DNA from: Burkholderiaceae bacterium | GTDB lineage: Bacteria; Pseudomonadota; Gammaproteobacteria; Burkholderiales; Burkholderiaceae_D | Length of the DNA: 63,861 bases | Direction: 5' to 3' | Assembly: GCA_023653025.1 (NCBI GenBank) | Contig: JAMNXS010000007.1 | Coordinates: 1 to 63,861, forward strand | Shown here: positions 45,159-52,262 of the stretch, in pieces | Position numbering within the stretch: position 1 is the stretch's first letter | Layout: each line of letters opens with the position of its first letter | Notes under the pieces: generated by a model | What the model was told of the DNA's origin: nothing | Database searches by the model: none | Seen by the model: the letters and a program-made list of their open reading frames with translations, nothing else | Position numbers and translations under genes: made by a program

Positions 45159-46712
45159 CTATGCCACGCGCCCCTGCTGCACGCGCCGCTGCGCTAACAG
45201 GCTGCGGTAGCGATACAGCCGCTGCCGGTAATTTCCCTCGGGGCCGACGTCGCCGCGCGCATCGGCGATGTCGAAAATGCGGGCCGCCCGGTCGAGCGCC
45301 TGCCGCTGCTCGCCGGTCTGGACCGGGATCAGCCTACGCCGGCTGCGCGGGTGCACTGCGCGTATGTCGATCTCGAGGCAGTGACCGTGATCGGCGGCCT
45401 CGACGTCGATCAGCAGGGCCTCGGCGCGGGTGAGCCCGAACCAGTAGGCAAGCTCGATGCGGGCTGCGAGGAACGGGTACTGGCTGCTCATCTCGCGCGT
45501 CAGCGATGCGCGCGCCGCCGTTGCCCACTCGGCCCTGGATGCCGGCGGAGCGAACTTCGCCATCATCGCCTTGGCCTCGGGATTGTCCTGACCCGCCGCC
45601 TTTTGCAGCCAGTACACCGCGCGTACGTCGGAACTCGGCTCTATCCGCCGCGCGCGCCAGGCGACGAGCCCCAACTCCAGCTGCGCGCGCTCGTATCCGG
45701 CTACTGCCGCCATCTCGAGCAGGCGCCGCGACTCCGCAAGGCTGCGCCGTGAAAACTCCGGCTTCAGGTAGATGCGCGACATGGCGTACCAGGCCGCGGC
45801 CAGCCCCGCCTGTGCCGCTTGCGACAGCCAGCGTATCGCTTTTTTATAGTGAGCCACGCCCGGCAGCGACGGAATGCGCACGCCGTTGACATCCATGCGC
45901 GCGATCCACAGGCCGTAGTCGAGCTGGGCGCCGCAGAGGCCGCCCTCGGCCGCCATTTTCAGGTAGCGCTCGATCAGCCGCGAGTTCGGATCGGCCGTCA
46001 GCAGCAGCGCCTTTGCGCAGCGGGCCAGCAGTTCAAGTTCCTGGTCGTTGCAGGGCCTGCGGCGCGCGGGCGGGCCGTTGGTGCGGCGATCGATGTCCTG
46101 CGCCAGCGGCAACGCCCACAGCAGGAATTTCAGGGAGTCGCCTTGCGACCACGCATAGTCGGCCAGCGCGCGCTGGGCATCAACCACACCGCCTTTGGCA
46201 CCCCTCGTCGCCCACTCGAGGATCAAATCGCGCCGGCTGCGCACCGGCGTCGACCACTGGGACGGCGGCTTCGACAGCAACTCCCGCAGACCGAGCTGCT
46301 GTGCATGCAGCCATTGCGCTTCGGCCAACCCGGCCTCGGCCGCCACCTGCAGCGCCCGCATGGATTTCTGCCGCAGCATCGCCTCGGCGCGCGTCCATGC
46401 CGAGAACACCAGCATGGCCAGCACCAGCGCGGCGCGGGCCGAGCCGCTTTCGAACGCGCGCTCGTACCAAAGCGCCACCCGCAGCGGGTCGCCTGATTGC
46501 CGCGCAATGTCGAACGAGACGTTTTCGCCGATCAGCATCCACGCCTCCTGCACGTTCTGTTCTGCCGCCTTTTCCAGCCAGTGCAGGGCCGTGGGGTGGC
46601 TTTGCGGCAGGCTGGCGCTGCCAAACAGATAGCGCTTTCCGAGCGCCAGCTGTGCCAGCGGCTGCCCGGCGCGCGCAGCGCGAATGATCAGCAGTTCTTC
46701 CCGATTGGCCAT
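45159..46712 (-). CDS. SEL1-repeat protein with tyrosine-recombinase-like C-terminus
   Basis: A 517-residue cytosolic-looking protein without a signal peptide. Residues about 10-390 are degenerate SEL1/TPR-like helical pairs such as ALHWLEKAAEQNVQEAWMLIG, RLLEMAAVAGYERAQLELGLVAW and YWLQKAAGQDNPEAKAMMAKF. Residues about 413-480 (AARIELAYWFGLTRAEALLI, then DHGHCLEIDIRAVHPRSRRRLIPVQTGEQ) resemble the core of tyrosine recombinases, where XerC-type proteins have SGLRVSELTSL. The catalytic Arg is shifted or lost and no HxxR or Tyr follows, so recombinase activity is unlikely. It probably acts as a protein-interaction scaffold; it is convergent with dapF. Confidence 0.7.
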   Translation of the reverse strand: MANREELLIIRAARAGQPLAQLALGKRYLFGSASLPQSHPTALHWLEKAAEQNVQEAWMLIGENVSFDIARQSGDPLRVALWYERAFESGSARAALVLAMLVFSAWTRAEAMLRQKSMRALQVAAEAGLAEAQWLHAQQLGLRELLSKPPSQWSTPVRSRRDLILEWATRGAKGGVVDAQRALADYAWSQGDSLKFLLWALPLAQDIDRRTNGPPARRRPCNDQELELLARCAKALLLTADPNSRLIERYLKMAAEGGLCGAQLDYGLWIARMDVNGVRIPSLPGVAHYKKAIRWLSQAAQAGLAAAWYAMSRIYLKPEFSRRSLAESRRLLEMAAVAGYERAQLELGLVAWRARRIEPSSDVRAVYWLQKAAGQDNPEAKAMMAKFAPPASRAEWATAARASLTREMSSQYPFLAARIELAYWFGLTRAEALLIDVEAADHGHCLEIDIRAVHPRSRRRLIPVQTGEQRQALDRAARIFDIADARGDVGPEGNYRQRLYRYRSLLAQRRVQQGRVA

Positions 46713-46853
46713 GAATCAGAAGCAGCAAGCGCAGTTATCAAAACGAAAACAATTGAACTGTGCGGCTTCGACCCTGCTGCGTCAACGCGGGGTGGTGTGA
46801 ATAAAACAACACCCTTTGCATATCCCCAACGGCCAAGCCAAATGTTGCAGTTC

Positions 46854-46883
46854 TTGAAAGCCGATCTTCGAGCTGTTTATTTT
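46854..46883 (+). promoter_or_regulatory. Possible sigma-70 promoter of the porin gene
   Basis: TTGAAA (46854-46859) and TATTTT (46878-46883) are separated by 18 bp, about 70 bp upstream of the porin ATG. The surrounding sequence is notably AT-rich for this genome. The -10 match is weak. Confidence 0.4.
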
Positions 46884-46951
46884 TTAGAAATTAAGGTTCG
46901 CCCATCCGACTTGCGCGGATTGCTCGATAACACTTTCAATTGGGGAAAACG

Positions 46952-48007
46952 ATGAAGAAGCTGCATGTCGCGCTGGCATTGGCCGGCGCAGTGGCCGGTA
47001 CGGCGCACGCACAATCGGCGGTCGAGGTGTACGGCGTTCTGGATATGGGTTTTGTGCGGGAGAGCGGCACGATCGCCGGTCTCGATTCGAACGGTCCGCT
47101 GCCCGGTGGGACACCAATCAGCGCGGGCGGCAACAAGCTGAGCAGCGGCGCTCAATCCGGTACGCGTCTGGGCTTCAAAGGCACCGAAGATCTGGGCGGC
47201 GGCCTGAAAGCACTGTTTGTGCTTGAAACCGGCATCGCTGCCGACCGGGGCGGCTTCAACCAAGGCAACTTGGCCTTTGGCCGCCAGAGTTTCGTCGGCC
47301 TGCAGGGCAACTTCGGTACCGTGACTCTGGGACGCCAGTATCCGTCGTATTTTCTGGCGCTCAATCAGGTTGCCGATCCGTTCGCCTCCGGTCTCGCCGG
47401 CAATGCCCAGAATCTGATGCTCCCCCCATCCATCATCGAGCCTGACCGCGCAATCCGCATGAACAACGCGGTCAAGTATGCGTCTCCGATCATCGGCGGC
47501 GTGAGCGGCGAGATCGCCTACGGCTTCGGTGAAGTGGCGGACAACCAAAGCGCAAACCGCGTCTTCACTGCGTCCATCGGCTACCAGCAGCAGCCGGTGG
47601 CGGTTCGCCTGGCCCACTACCGGAAGAACAATGAAACCGACACCGCACGCATCACCAGCACCCTGCTGGCAGCAAACTGGGATTTTGGCGTTGCCAAACT
47701 GTTTGCGGCGTATGCCGACAATGACTGGTTCGGCATCGACAGCCGCGATCTGCTGATCGGCGCCACCGTGCCGTACGGCCAGCACACCTTCATTGTGTCC
47801 TTCATCCGGAAGGATGGGCGCAATGTCAGTGCCGATGCCGATCAGGCAGGTCTGGGCTACACCTACAAACTGTCGAAGCGCACGAACCTGTATGCCGCGT
47901 ATGGCCGCATCGACAACGAAGGCGGTGCGACCTTCACCGTTGGCAACAACTCCGAGAACGGCACCAGCAAGGCGGCCTTCAACCTCGGCGTTCGTCACCT
48001 GTTCTGA
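46952..48007 (+). CDS. Outer-membrane porin (Gram-negative porin family)
   Basis: A 351-residue precursor of a trimeric 16-stranded porin. The signal peptide MKKLHVALALAGAVAGTAHA is followed by SAVEVYGVLDMGFV, the hallmark start of betaproteobacterial porins. LGFKGTEDLGGGLKALFVLETG and the FGTVTLGRQYPSYF strand follow, and it ends in a C-terminal Phe (FNLGVRHLF) recognised by the BAM complex. I used the ATG at 46952 behind GGGGAAAA, because a TTG start at 46940 would spoil the signal peptide. A strong terminator follows. Confidence 0.95.
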   Translation: MKKLHVALALAGAVAGTAHAQSAVEVYGVLDMGFVRESGTIAGLDSNGPLPGGTPISAGGNKLSSGAQSGTRLGFKGTEDLGGGLKALFVLETGIAADRGGFNQGNLAFGRQSFVGLQGNFGTVTLGRQYPSYFLALNQVADPFASGLAGNAQNLMLPPSIIEPDRAIRMNNAVKYASPIIGGVSGEIAYGFGEVADNQSANRVFTASIGYQQQPVAVRLAHYRKNNETDTARITSTLLAANWDFGVAKLFAAYADNDWFGIDSRDLLIGATVPYGQHTFIVSFIRKDGRNVSADADQAGLGYTYKLSKRTNLYAAYGRIDNEGGATFTVGNNSENGTSKAAFNLGVRHLF

Positions 48008-48123
48008 TTTACCGGGCACATCCGCCCGAACCGGGTTCGGCGCTTGCCGCGGCCAATCGGCAGGCGCCGGATAGGCTGGTTCCAGCCTGCAGAGTCTTTC
48101 TGCGAATGTAATCTCCTCTCTTT

Positions 48124-48150
48124 GCGGCACCTTCGGGTGCCGCTTTTTTT
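48124..48150 (+). terminator. Rho-independent terminator of the porin gene
   Basis: A perfect 8-bp stem GCGGCACC/GGTGCCGC (48124-48131 and 48136-48143) with a TTCG tetraloop, followed by seven Ts. It lies 117 bp after the porin stop. Confidence 0.95.
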
Positions 48151-48292
48151 GGCCCGCTTTTTTAGCCTGCTTCGATGAAGGCACTCGCCGGCAAGGAATT
48201 CGGCGCTTCGATGGCAAGCAGGTAAAATCCGGGCACCCGACCTTAGAACTGTATGGGCGGCATGCCGCCCGAATTACCGACCTCCCGAAGCC

Positions 48293-48955
48293 ATGACCGA
48301 TCTGCCCGACGCCAACGCAGTTGCCGAATTTCTTGCCGCCTATCCGGACTTCTTCGAGCACAACCCGGATCTGATCGCGGGCCTGAAACTGACGACGACG
48401 CTCGGCGGACGCACGGTATCGCTGCAGGAGCGGCAAGTCGAGGTATTGCGCGACAAGATGCGCCAGCTGGAGCTGAAGCTCGCCACGCTGAGCCGCCACG
48501 CCGTCAGCAACGATGTCATCCTGAGCAACTTCCATCAGTGGGTGTTGCGGCTGATGTCATATGACGGTGATGACGCAGCCGCCGCGCTGCTCGACGCCAT
48601 GCGCGAGAGTTTTCAAGTGCCGGCGGCCAGCCTGCGCTTGTGGGGGGTCAAGCCAGGATACGACGGTGCCTGGTTCGCCGTCGACACGCAGGACGCGCAG
48701 GCATTCGCCGACGGCCAGCCTGTGCCGGTGTGCGGTGCGGCCAGCGGCCGGCCGGGGGTACCATGGCTCGATGACGCATCGTCGATGCAATCGGCCGCGC
48801 TGCTCCCGCTGCGCGAACCCGGCGCCGAGCGGAGCTTTGGCCTCCTGGTGCTGGGCTCGCCGGACAAGCAACGCTTTTCGAGCGAGCTGGCAACCGACAT
48901 CCTGGTGCGGATCGGCGAAACCGCCAGCGCACGCCTGCGCCACCTGATTGCCTAA
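48293..48955 (+). CDS. DUF484 family protein
   Basis: A 220-residue protein with a GAF-like fold. The N-terminus VAEFLAAYPDFFEHNPDLIAGLKL, then GGRTVSLQERQVEVLRDKMRQLELKL (a coiled-coil-like helix), and the C-terminal GLLVLGSPDKQRFSSELATDILVRIGETASARL are classic DUF484. It is almost always directly upstream of xerC, as here (1-bp gap), and so may act with the recombinase or with dimer resolution. The biochemical function is unknown. Confidence 0.93.
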   Translation: MTDLPDANAVAEFLAAYPDFFEHNPDLIAGLKLTTTLGGRTVSLQERQVEVLRDKMRQLELKLATLSRHAVSNDVILSNFHQWVLRLMSYDGDDAAAALLDAMRESFQVPAASLRLWGVKPGYDGAWFAVDTQDAQAFADGQPVPVCGAASGRPGVPWLDDASSMQSAALLPLREPGAERSFGLLVLGSPDKQRFSSELATDILVRIGETASARLRHLIA

Positions 48956-48956
48956 G

Positions 48957-49931
48957 ATGGCCGGCACCGGCACGCGCAGCGAGATGGCCGGATACCTGCA
49001 GCACCTGCAGGCCGAGCGCAAGCTGTCGGACCATACGCTCGACAGCTACCGCCGCGATCTGGCGCAGCTGACCGAACTGCTGCCGGCGGGCTCGTCCGCC
49101 GCGCTGGCCGGCCTGAGCCAGTTCGATATCCGCCGCTGCGCCAGCCAGCTGCACGCGCGCGGTCTGGCGCCGCGCTCGATTGCCCGCAAGTTGTCTGCCT
49201 GGCGCGGCTTCTTTGCATGGCTGGCCCTGCAGCAGCCGCTGGCTGCCAATCCGGTTGATGGCGTCAAGGCACCGAAACGCCCAAAGGCACTACCCAAGGC
49301 GCTGGGAGTCGACGATGCGGTGAAGCTGGTCTCGGCGCCGGTGGCGGCGAATGACGACAACCCGGCCAACGCGCTCTGCAGCAAGGCCATGTTCGAACTG
49401 CTGTACTCCAGCGGCCTGCGCGTGTCCGAGCTGACTAGCCTCGACATCGCCTACCACCGCGACAGCGAACACGAATCGCAGGGCTGGCCGGATTTCGACG
49501 CGGCCGAACTGGTCGTCACCGGCAAGGGCAGCAAGCGGCGCAGCGTGCCGATTGGCGGCGCGGCGCTGTGCGCGCTGCGCGACTGGCTGGCCGCGCGCGC
49601 CAGCCTCGCGAAGCCGGCGCCGGCAGCGGACGCGCACGCGCTGTTCCTGTCGAGCCGGGGGCGCCGGATCTCGGCGCGCGACGTGCAGAAGCGGATTAAG
49701 GCGCACGCGCAGGCAGTGGGCATTCCGGCCGACGTGCACCCGCACATGTTGCGTCACTCGTTCGCCTCGCACCTGCTGCAATCATCGGGCGACCTGCGGG
49801 CCGTGCAGGAAATGCTGGGCCATGCATCGATTGCCTCGACCCAGGTCTATACTTCACTGGATTTCCAGCGCCTCGCGCAGGTCTACGATGCTGCGCACCC
49901 GCGCGCGAAAAAACGGGGCAGCGACGCCTGA
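48957..49931 (+). CDS. xerC: Tyrosine recombinase XerC
   Basis: A 324-residue recombinase that resolves chromosome dimers at dif together with XerD. It has an N-terminal SAM-like core-binding domain (about 8-90) and a catalytic domain with the Arg of SSGLRVSELTSLD, Lys of VTGKGSKRRSVP, HxxR in PHMLRHSFASHLL, the distal His of LGHASIASTQ and the nucleophile Tyr in VYTSLD. The ATG at 48957 follows the DUF484 stop by one base. This is a housekeeping gene, not evidence of an integrated element. Confidence 0.96.
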   Translation: MAGTGTRSEMAGYLQHLQAERKLSDHTLDSYRRDLAQLTELLPAGSSAALAGLSQFDIRRCASQLHARGLAPRSIARKLSAWRGFFAWLALQQPLAANPVDGVKAPKRPKALPKALGVDDAVKLVSAPVAANDDNPANALCSKAMFELLYSSGLRVSELTSLDIAYHRDSEHESQGWPDFDAAELVVTGKGSKRRSVPIGGAALCALRDWLAARASLAKPAPAADAHALFLSSRGRRISARDVQKRIKAHAQAVGIPADVHPHMLRHSFASHLLQSSGDLRAVQEMLGHASIASTQVYTSLDFQRLAQVYDAAHPRAKKRGSDA

Positions 49932-49974
49932 CGGCCGGCGCGCCCCCGCTCTCAACCCAGTCAATCGAACCACC

Positions 49975-51051
49975 ATGTCCCTGATACCCGCCACCATTCT
50001 CACCGGCTTTCTCGGCGCCGGCAAAACCACGCTGCTCAACCGCATCCTGCACGAGCAGCACGGAATGAAGATCGCCGTGATCGAGAACGAATTCGGCGAG
50101 GAGAACATCGACAACGAGATCCTCGTCCAGGACAGCAACGAGCAGATCGTCGAGATGAGCAACGGCTGCGTCTGCTGCACGGTACGCGGCGACCTGATCG
50201 CGGCGCTCGGCCAGCTAGCGCAGAAGCGCCGCGACGGCGCGCTGCAGTTCGACCGCGTCGTGATTGAGACCACGGGCCTCGCGAACCCCGGTCCGGTGGC
50301 GCAGACCTTCTTCATGGACGAGGAGATTGCCGTCTCCTACCTGCTCGACGGCGTGATCACGGTGGTCGATGCCAGCCACGCGATGGACCAGCTCGACCGC
50401 TTCCAGGAAGCGCAGCGGCAGGCGGGCTTCGCCGATCGCATGCTGCTGTCCAAGACCGATCTCGTCACACCCGAACAGGTCGCGTCGCTCGAAGCGCGGC
50501 TCATGCGCATCAACCCGCGCGCGCCGATTGCGCGAGTCGACTTCGGCAACGCGCCGATCGACGAGATCTTCGACATCCGTGGCTTCAATCTCAACGAGCG
50601 GCTCGACATCGACCCCGATTTCCTGAAAGCCGACGAGCATGACCACGACTGCGACGATCACTGCGATCATCAGCACCACGATCATCACGATCATCACGGC
50701 CACCACGATCACGCGCACGGCCATCATCACCACGGCCACGGCCATACCGACGAGATCGCGGCCTTCGTCTTCCGTAGCGACCGGCCTTTCGATCCGGCGC
50801 TGCTCGAGGAATTCGTTGGCAGCCTGATCAAGGTCTACGGTCCGCGCATGCTGCGCTACAAGGGCGTACTGTGGCTGCAGGGCGCCACGCGCAAGGTCAT
50901 CGTGCAGGGCGTGCACCAGACGATGGGCAGCGACCTCGGTGCGCCGTGGGGCGAGGACGAAGCGCGCGGCAGCAAGATGGTCTTCATCGGCCAGTCGCTG
51001 CCGAAGCAGGTGTTCCTCGACGGGCTGGCGCAGTGTCTGGTACAAAATTGA
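49975..51051 (+). CDS. CobW/COG0523 GTPase with His-rich loop, probable zinc metallochaperone
   Basis: A 358-residue G3E-family GTPase. Walker A is GFLGAGKTT (11-19), the family metal motif CVCC (Cys65-Val-Cys67-Cys68) lies in NGCVCCTVRGD, and SKTD (159-162) is the guanine-binding element. A very His/Asp-rich tract spans about 222-258. The C-terminal CobW domain ends with the VFIGQSLPKQVF type segment. COG0523 proteins of this form serve zinc allocation. It is followed 220 bp later by dksA, a recurrent pairing in Proteobacteria. Confidence 0.9.
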   Translation: MSLIPATILTGFLGAGKTTLLNRILHEQHGMKIAVIENEFGEENIDNEILVQDSNEQIVEMSNGCVCCTVRGDLIAALGQLAQKRRDGALQFDRVVIETTGLANPGPVAQTFFMDEEIAVSYLLDGVITVVDASHAMDQLDRFQEAQRQAGFADRMLLSKTDLVTPEQVASLEARLMRINPRAPIARVDFGNAPIDEIFDIRGFNLNERLDIDPDFLKADEHDHDCDDHCDHQHHDHHDHHGHHDHAHGHHHHGHGHTDEIAAFVFRSDRPFDPALLEEFVGSLIKVYGPRMLRYKGVLWLQGATRKVIVQGVHQTMGSDLGAPWGEDEARGSKMVFIGQSLPKQVFLDGLAQCLVQN

Positions 51052-51115
51052 AAAGCTTTCCGTCCCCCCTTGCCGCTTCCCGCCGCGAAACAAATCAAAA
51101 ATAAGGCAAAGCTGC

Positions 51116-51143
51116 TTGTACGAACCGACAATGCGATTACAAT
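51116..51143 (+). promoter_or_regulatory. Putative sigma-70 promoter of dksA
   Basis: TTGTAC (51116-51121) and TACAAT (51138-51143) are separated by 16 bp. Transcription from here would leave a leader of roughly 120 bases before the dksA GTG. The leader is GC-rich and contains the hairpin GTGCCT...AGGCAC around 51220-51240. Confidence 0.55.
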
Positions 51144-51271
51144 AGCCGCCGGTTTCAGCCGGGTCGGTTCCTGCATCAGCGTCGCGCGGGAGGCCCGGAT
51201 CCACGGCCCGGGCGGGTCTGTGCCTCAGCAAGGCAGGCACGAGGGTCCCGGGTAAAATTCACCGATTCGTA

Positions 51272-51742
51272 GTGACGAAAGCTAACGACGTGGCAACCAA
51301 CTCCAAAACCTCTAAATCTTCCGGCGTCGATGGCGGCCTCCTGACCGAGCAGCAGATCCTTGCGATGGACGAGAAGGACTACATGAACTCCGCGCAACTG
51401 GCGTTCTTCAGGGCGCGGCTGCAGCAGCTCGAGAAGGACCTGCTGCGCAACGCGGGCGAGACCACCGAGCACTTGCGCGAGACCGTGCTGGTGCCGGATC
51501 CGGCGGATCGCGCAACCATCGAAGAAGAGCACGCGCTGGAGTTGCGCACACGCGACCGCGAGCGCAAGCTGCTCAAGAAGGTCCAGCAGTCGCTGCAGTC
51601 CATCGACTCCGGCGACTACGGCTGGTGCGAAGAAACCGGCGAACCGATCGGCATTCCGCGCCTGCTGGCGCGACCGACCGCCACGCTCTCGCTGGAGGCG
51701 CAGCAGCGCCGCGAACTGAAGCAGAAGCTCTACGGCGACTGA
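51272..51742 (+). CDS. dksA: RNA polymerase-binding transcription factor DksA (Cys-poor type)
   Basis: A 156-residue RNA-polymerase secondary-channel protein that works with ppGpp in the stringent response. The coiled-coil (about 45-110) includes the acidic tip region PDPADRATIEEEHALEL. The C-terminal globule reads YGWCEETGEPIGIPRLLARPTATLSLEAQQRRELKQKL. Only one Cys remains where classical DksA has four zinc ligands, so zinc binding is unlikely; this form is usual in several beta- and alphaproteobacteria. It begins with GTG at 51272. A terminator follows. Confidence 0.93.
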   Translation: MTKANDVATNSKTSKSSGVDGGLLTEQQILAMDEKDYMNSAQLAFFRARLQQLEKDLLRNAGETTEHLRETVLVPDPADRATIEEEHALELRTRDRERKLLKKVQQSLQSIDSGDYGWCEETGEPIGIPRLLARPTATLSLEAQQRRELKQKLYGD

Positions 51743-51763
51743 CCCGCCCCCGGCGCCGCGCGA

Positions 51764-51793
51764 CCCCCGCCCGATGGCGGGGGTTTTGTTTTT
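51764..51793 (+). terminator. Rho-independent terminator of dksA
   Basis: A perfect 8-bp stem CCCCCGCC/GGCGGGGG (51764-51771 and 51776-51783) with a CGAT loop and a TTTTGTTTTT tail, 21 bp after the dksA stop. Confidence 0.93.
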
Positions 51794-51842
51794 CGGCTAC
51801 GATCTACGGTATGACCGTTTTTCCACCGATCCGCCTGCCCGG

Positions 51843-52196
51843 ATGAATCCATCCTCGACGCGCCACCGCCGCCGCCATGCCCTGATGGGCATGCTGCTAG
51901 CCATGAGCCTGCTGTTCACACAGTGGCTCGGCTATGCGCACGCGATTGCCCATGCTGGCGGGGCGGCGGAGTTCACGAAGCTCGCGCAGGCCGGCGGGCC
52001 GCTCGAGCATGCGAAGTCGGCCGGTGCCTGCGCCGCCTTCGACGCCGCCACCCTGGGCGCCGGCACGCTCAATTCCGCGTTGCCGCCGCTTGCGCCCGTG
52101 CAAGCAGGCAGCCCGGTCATCCTGCCGCTGCGCGCCGGCTGGCCTCGCCAATTCACTGCCCATTTCAGTTCCCGCGCTCCGCCCCTGAACGGCTGA
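51843..52196 (+). CDS. Small exported protein upstream of a TonB receptor (hypothetical)
   Basis: A 117-residue protein that I do not recognise as a named family. It has a basic N-terminus (STRHRRRH), one hydrophobic segment (about 13-32, signal peptide or anchor), and then His residues in YAHAIAHAGG and a single Cys in GACAAFDAATLG. Small His/Cys-containing exported proteins often precede metal-regulated TonB receptors, and here such a receptor gene begins 66 bp later. Co-expression is likely; a role in metal handling is a guess. Confidence 0.6.
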   Translation: MNPSSTRHRRRHALMGMLLAMSLLFTQWLGYAHAIAHAGGAAEFTKLAQAGGPLEHAKSAGACAAFDAATLGAGTLNSALPPLAPVQAGSPVILPLRAGWPRQFTAHFSSRAPPLNG

Positions 52197-52262
52197 TTCC
52201 GCCATCAGCCGCGACCGGCATTTCGTCGGCCGCGAGTCACGTTCATTGTTTGTGGAGATTCC

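Noticed and set aside
48957-49931. An integrase marking a genomic island
   Set aside because: Length, DUF484 neighbour and motif set identify housekeeping XerC; there is no tRNA or attachment-site duplication nearby.
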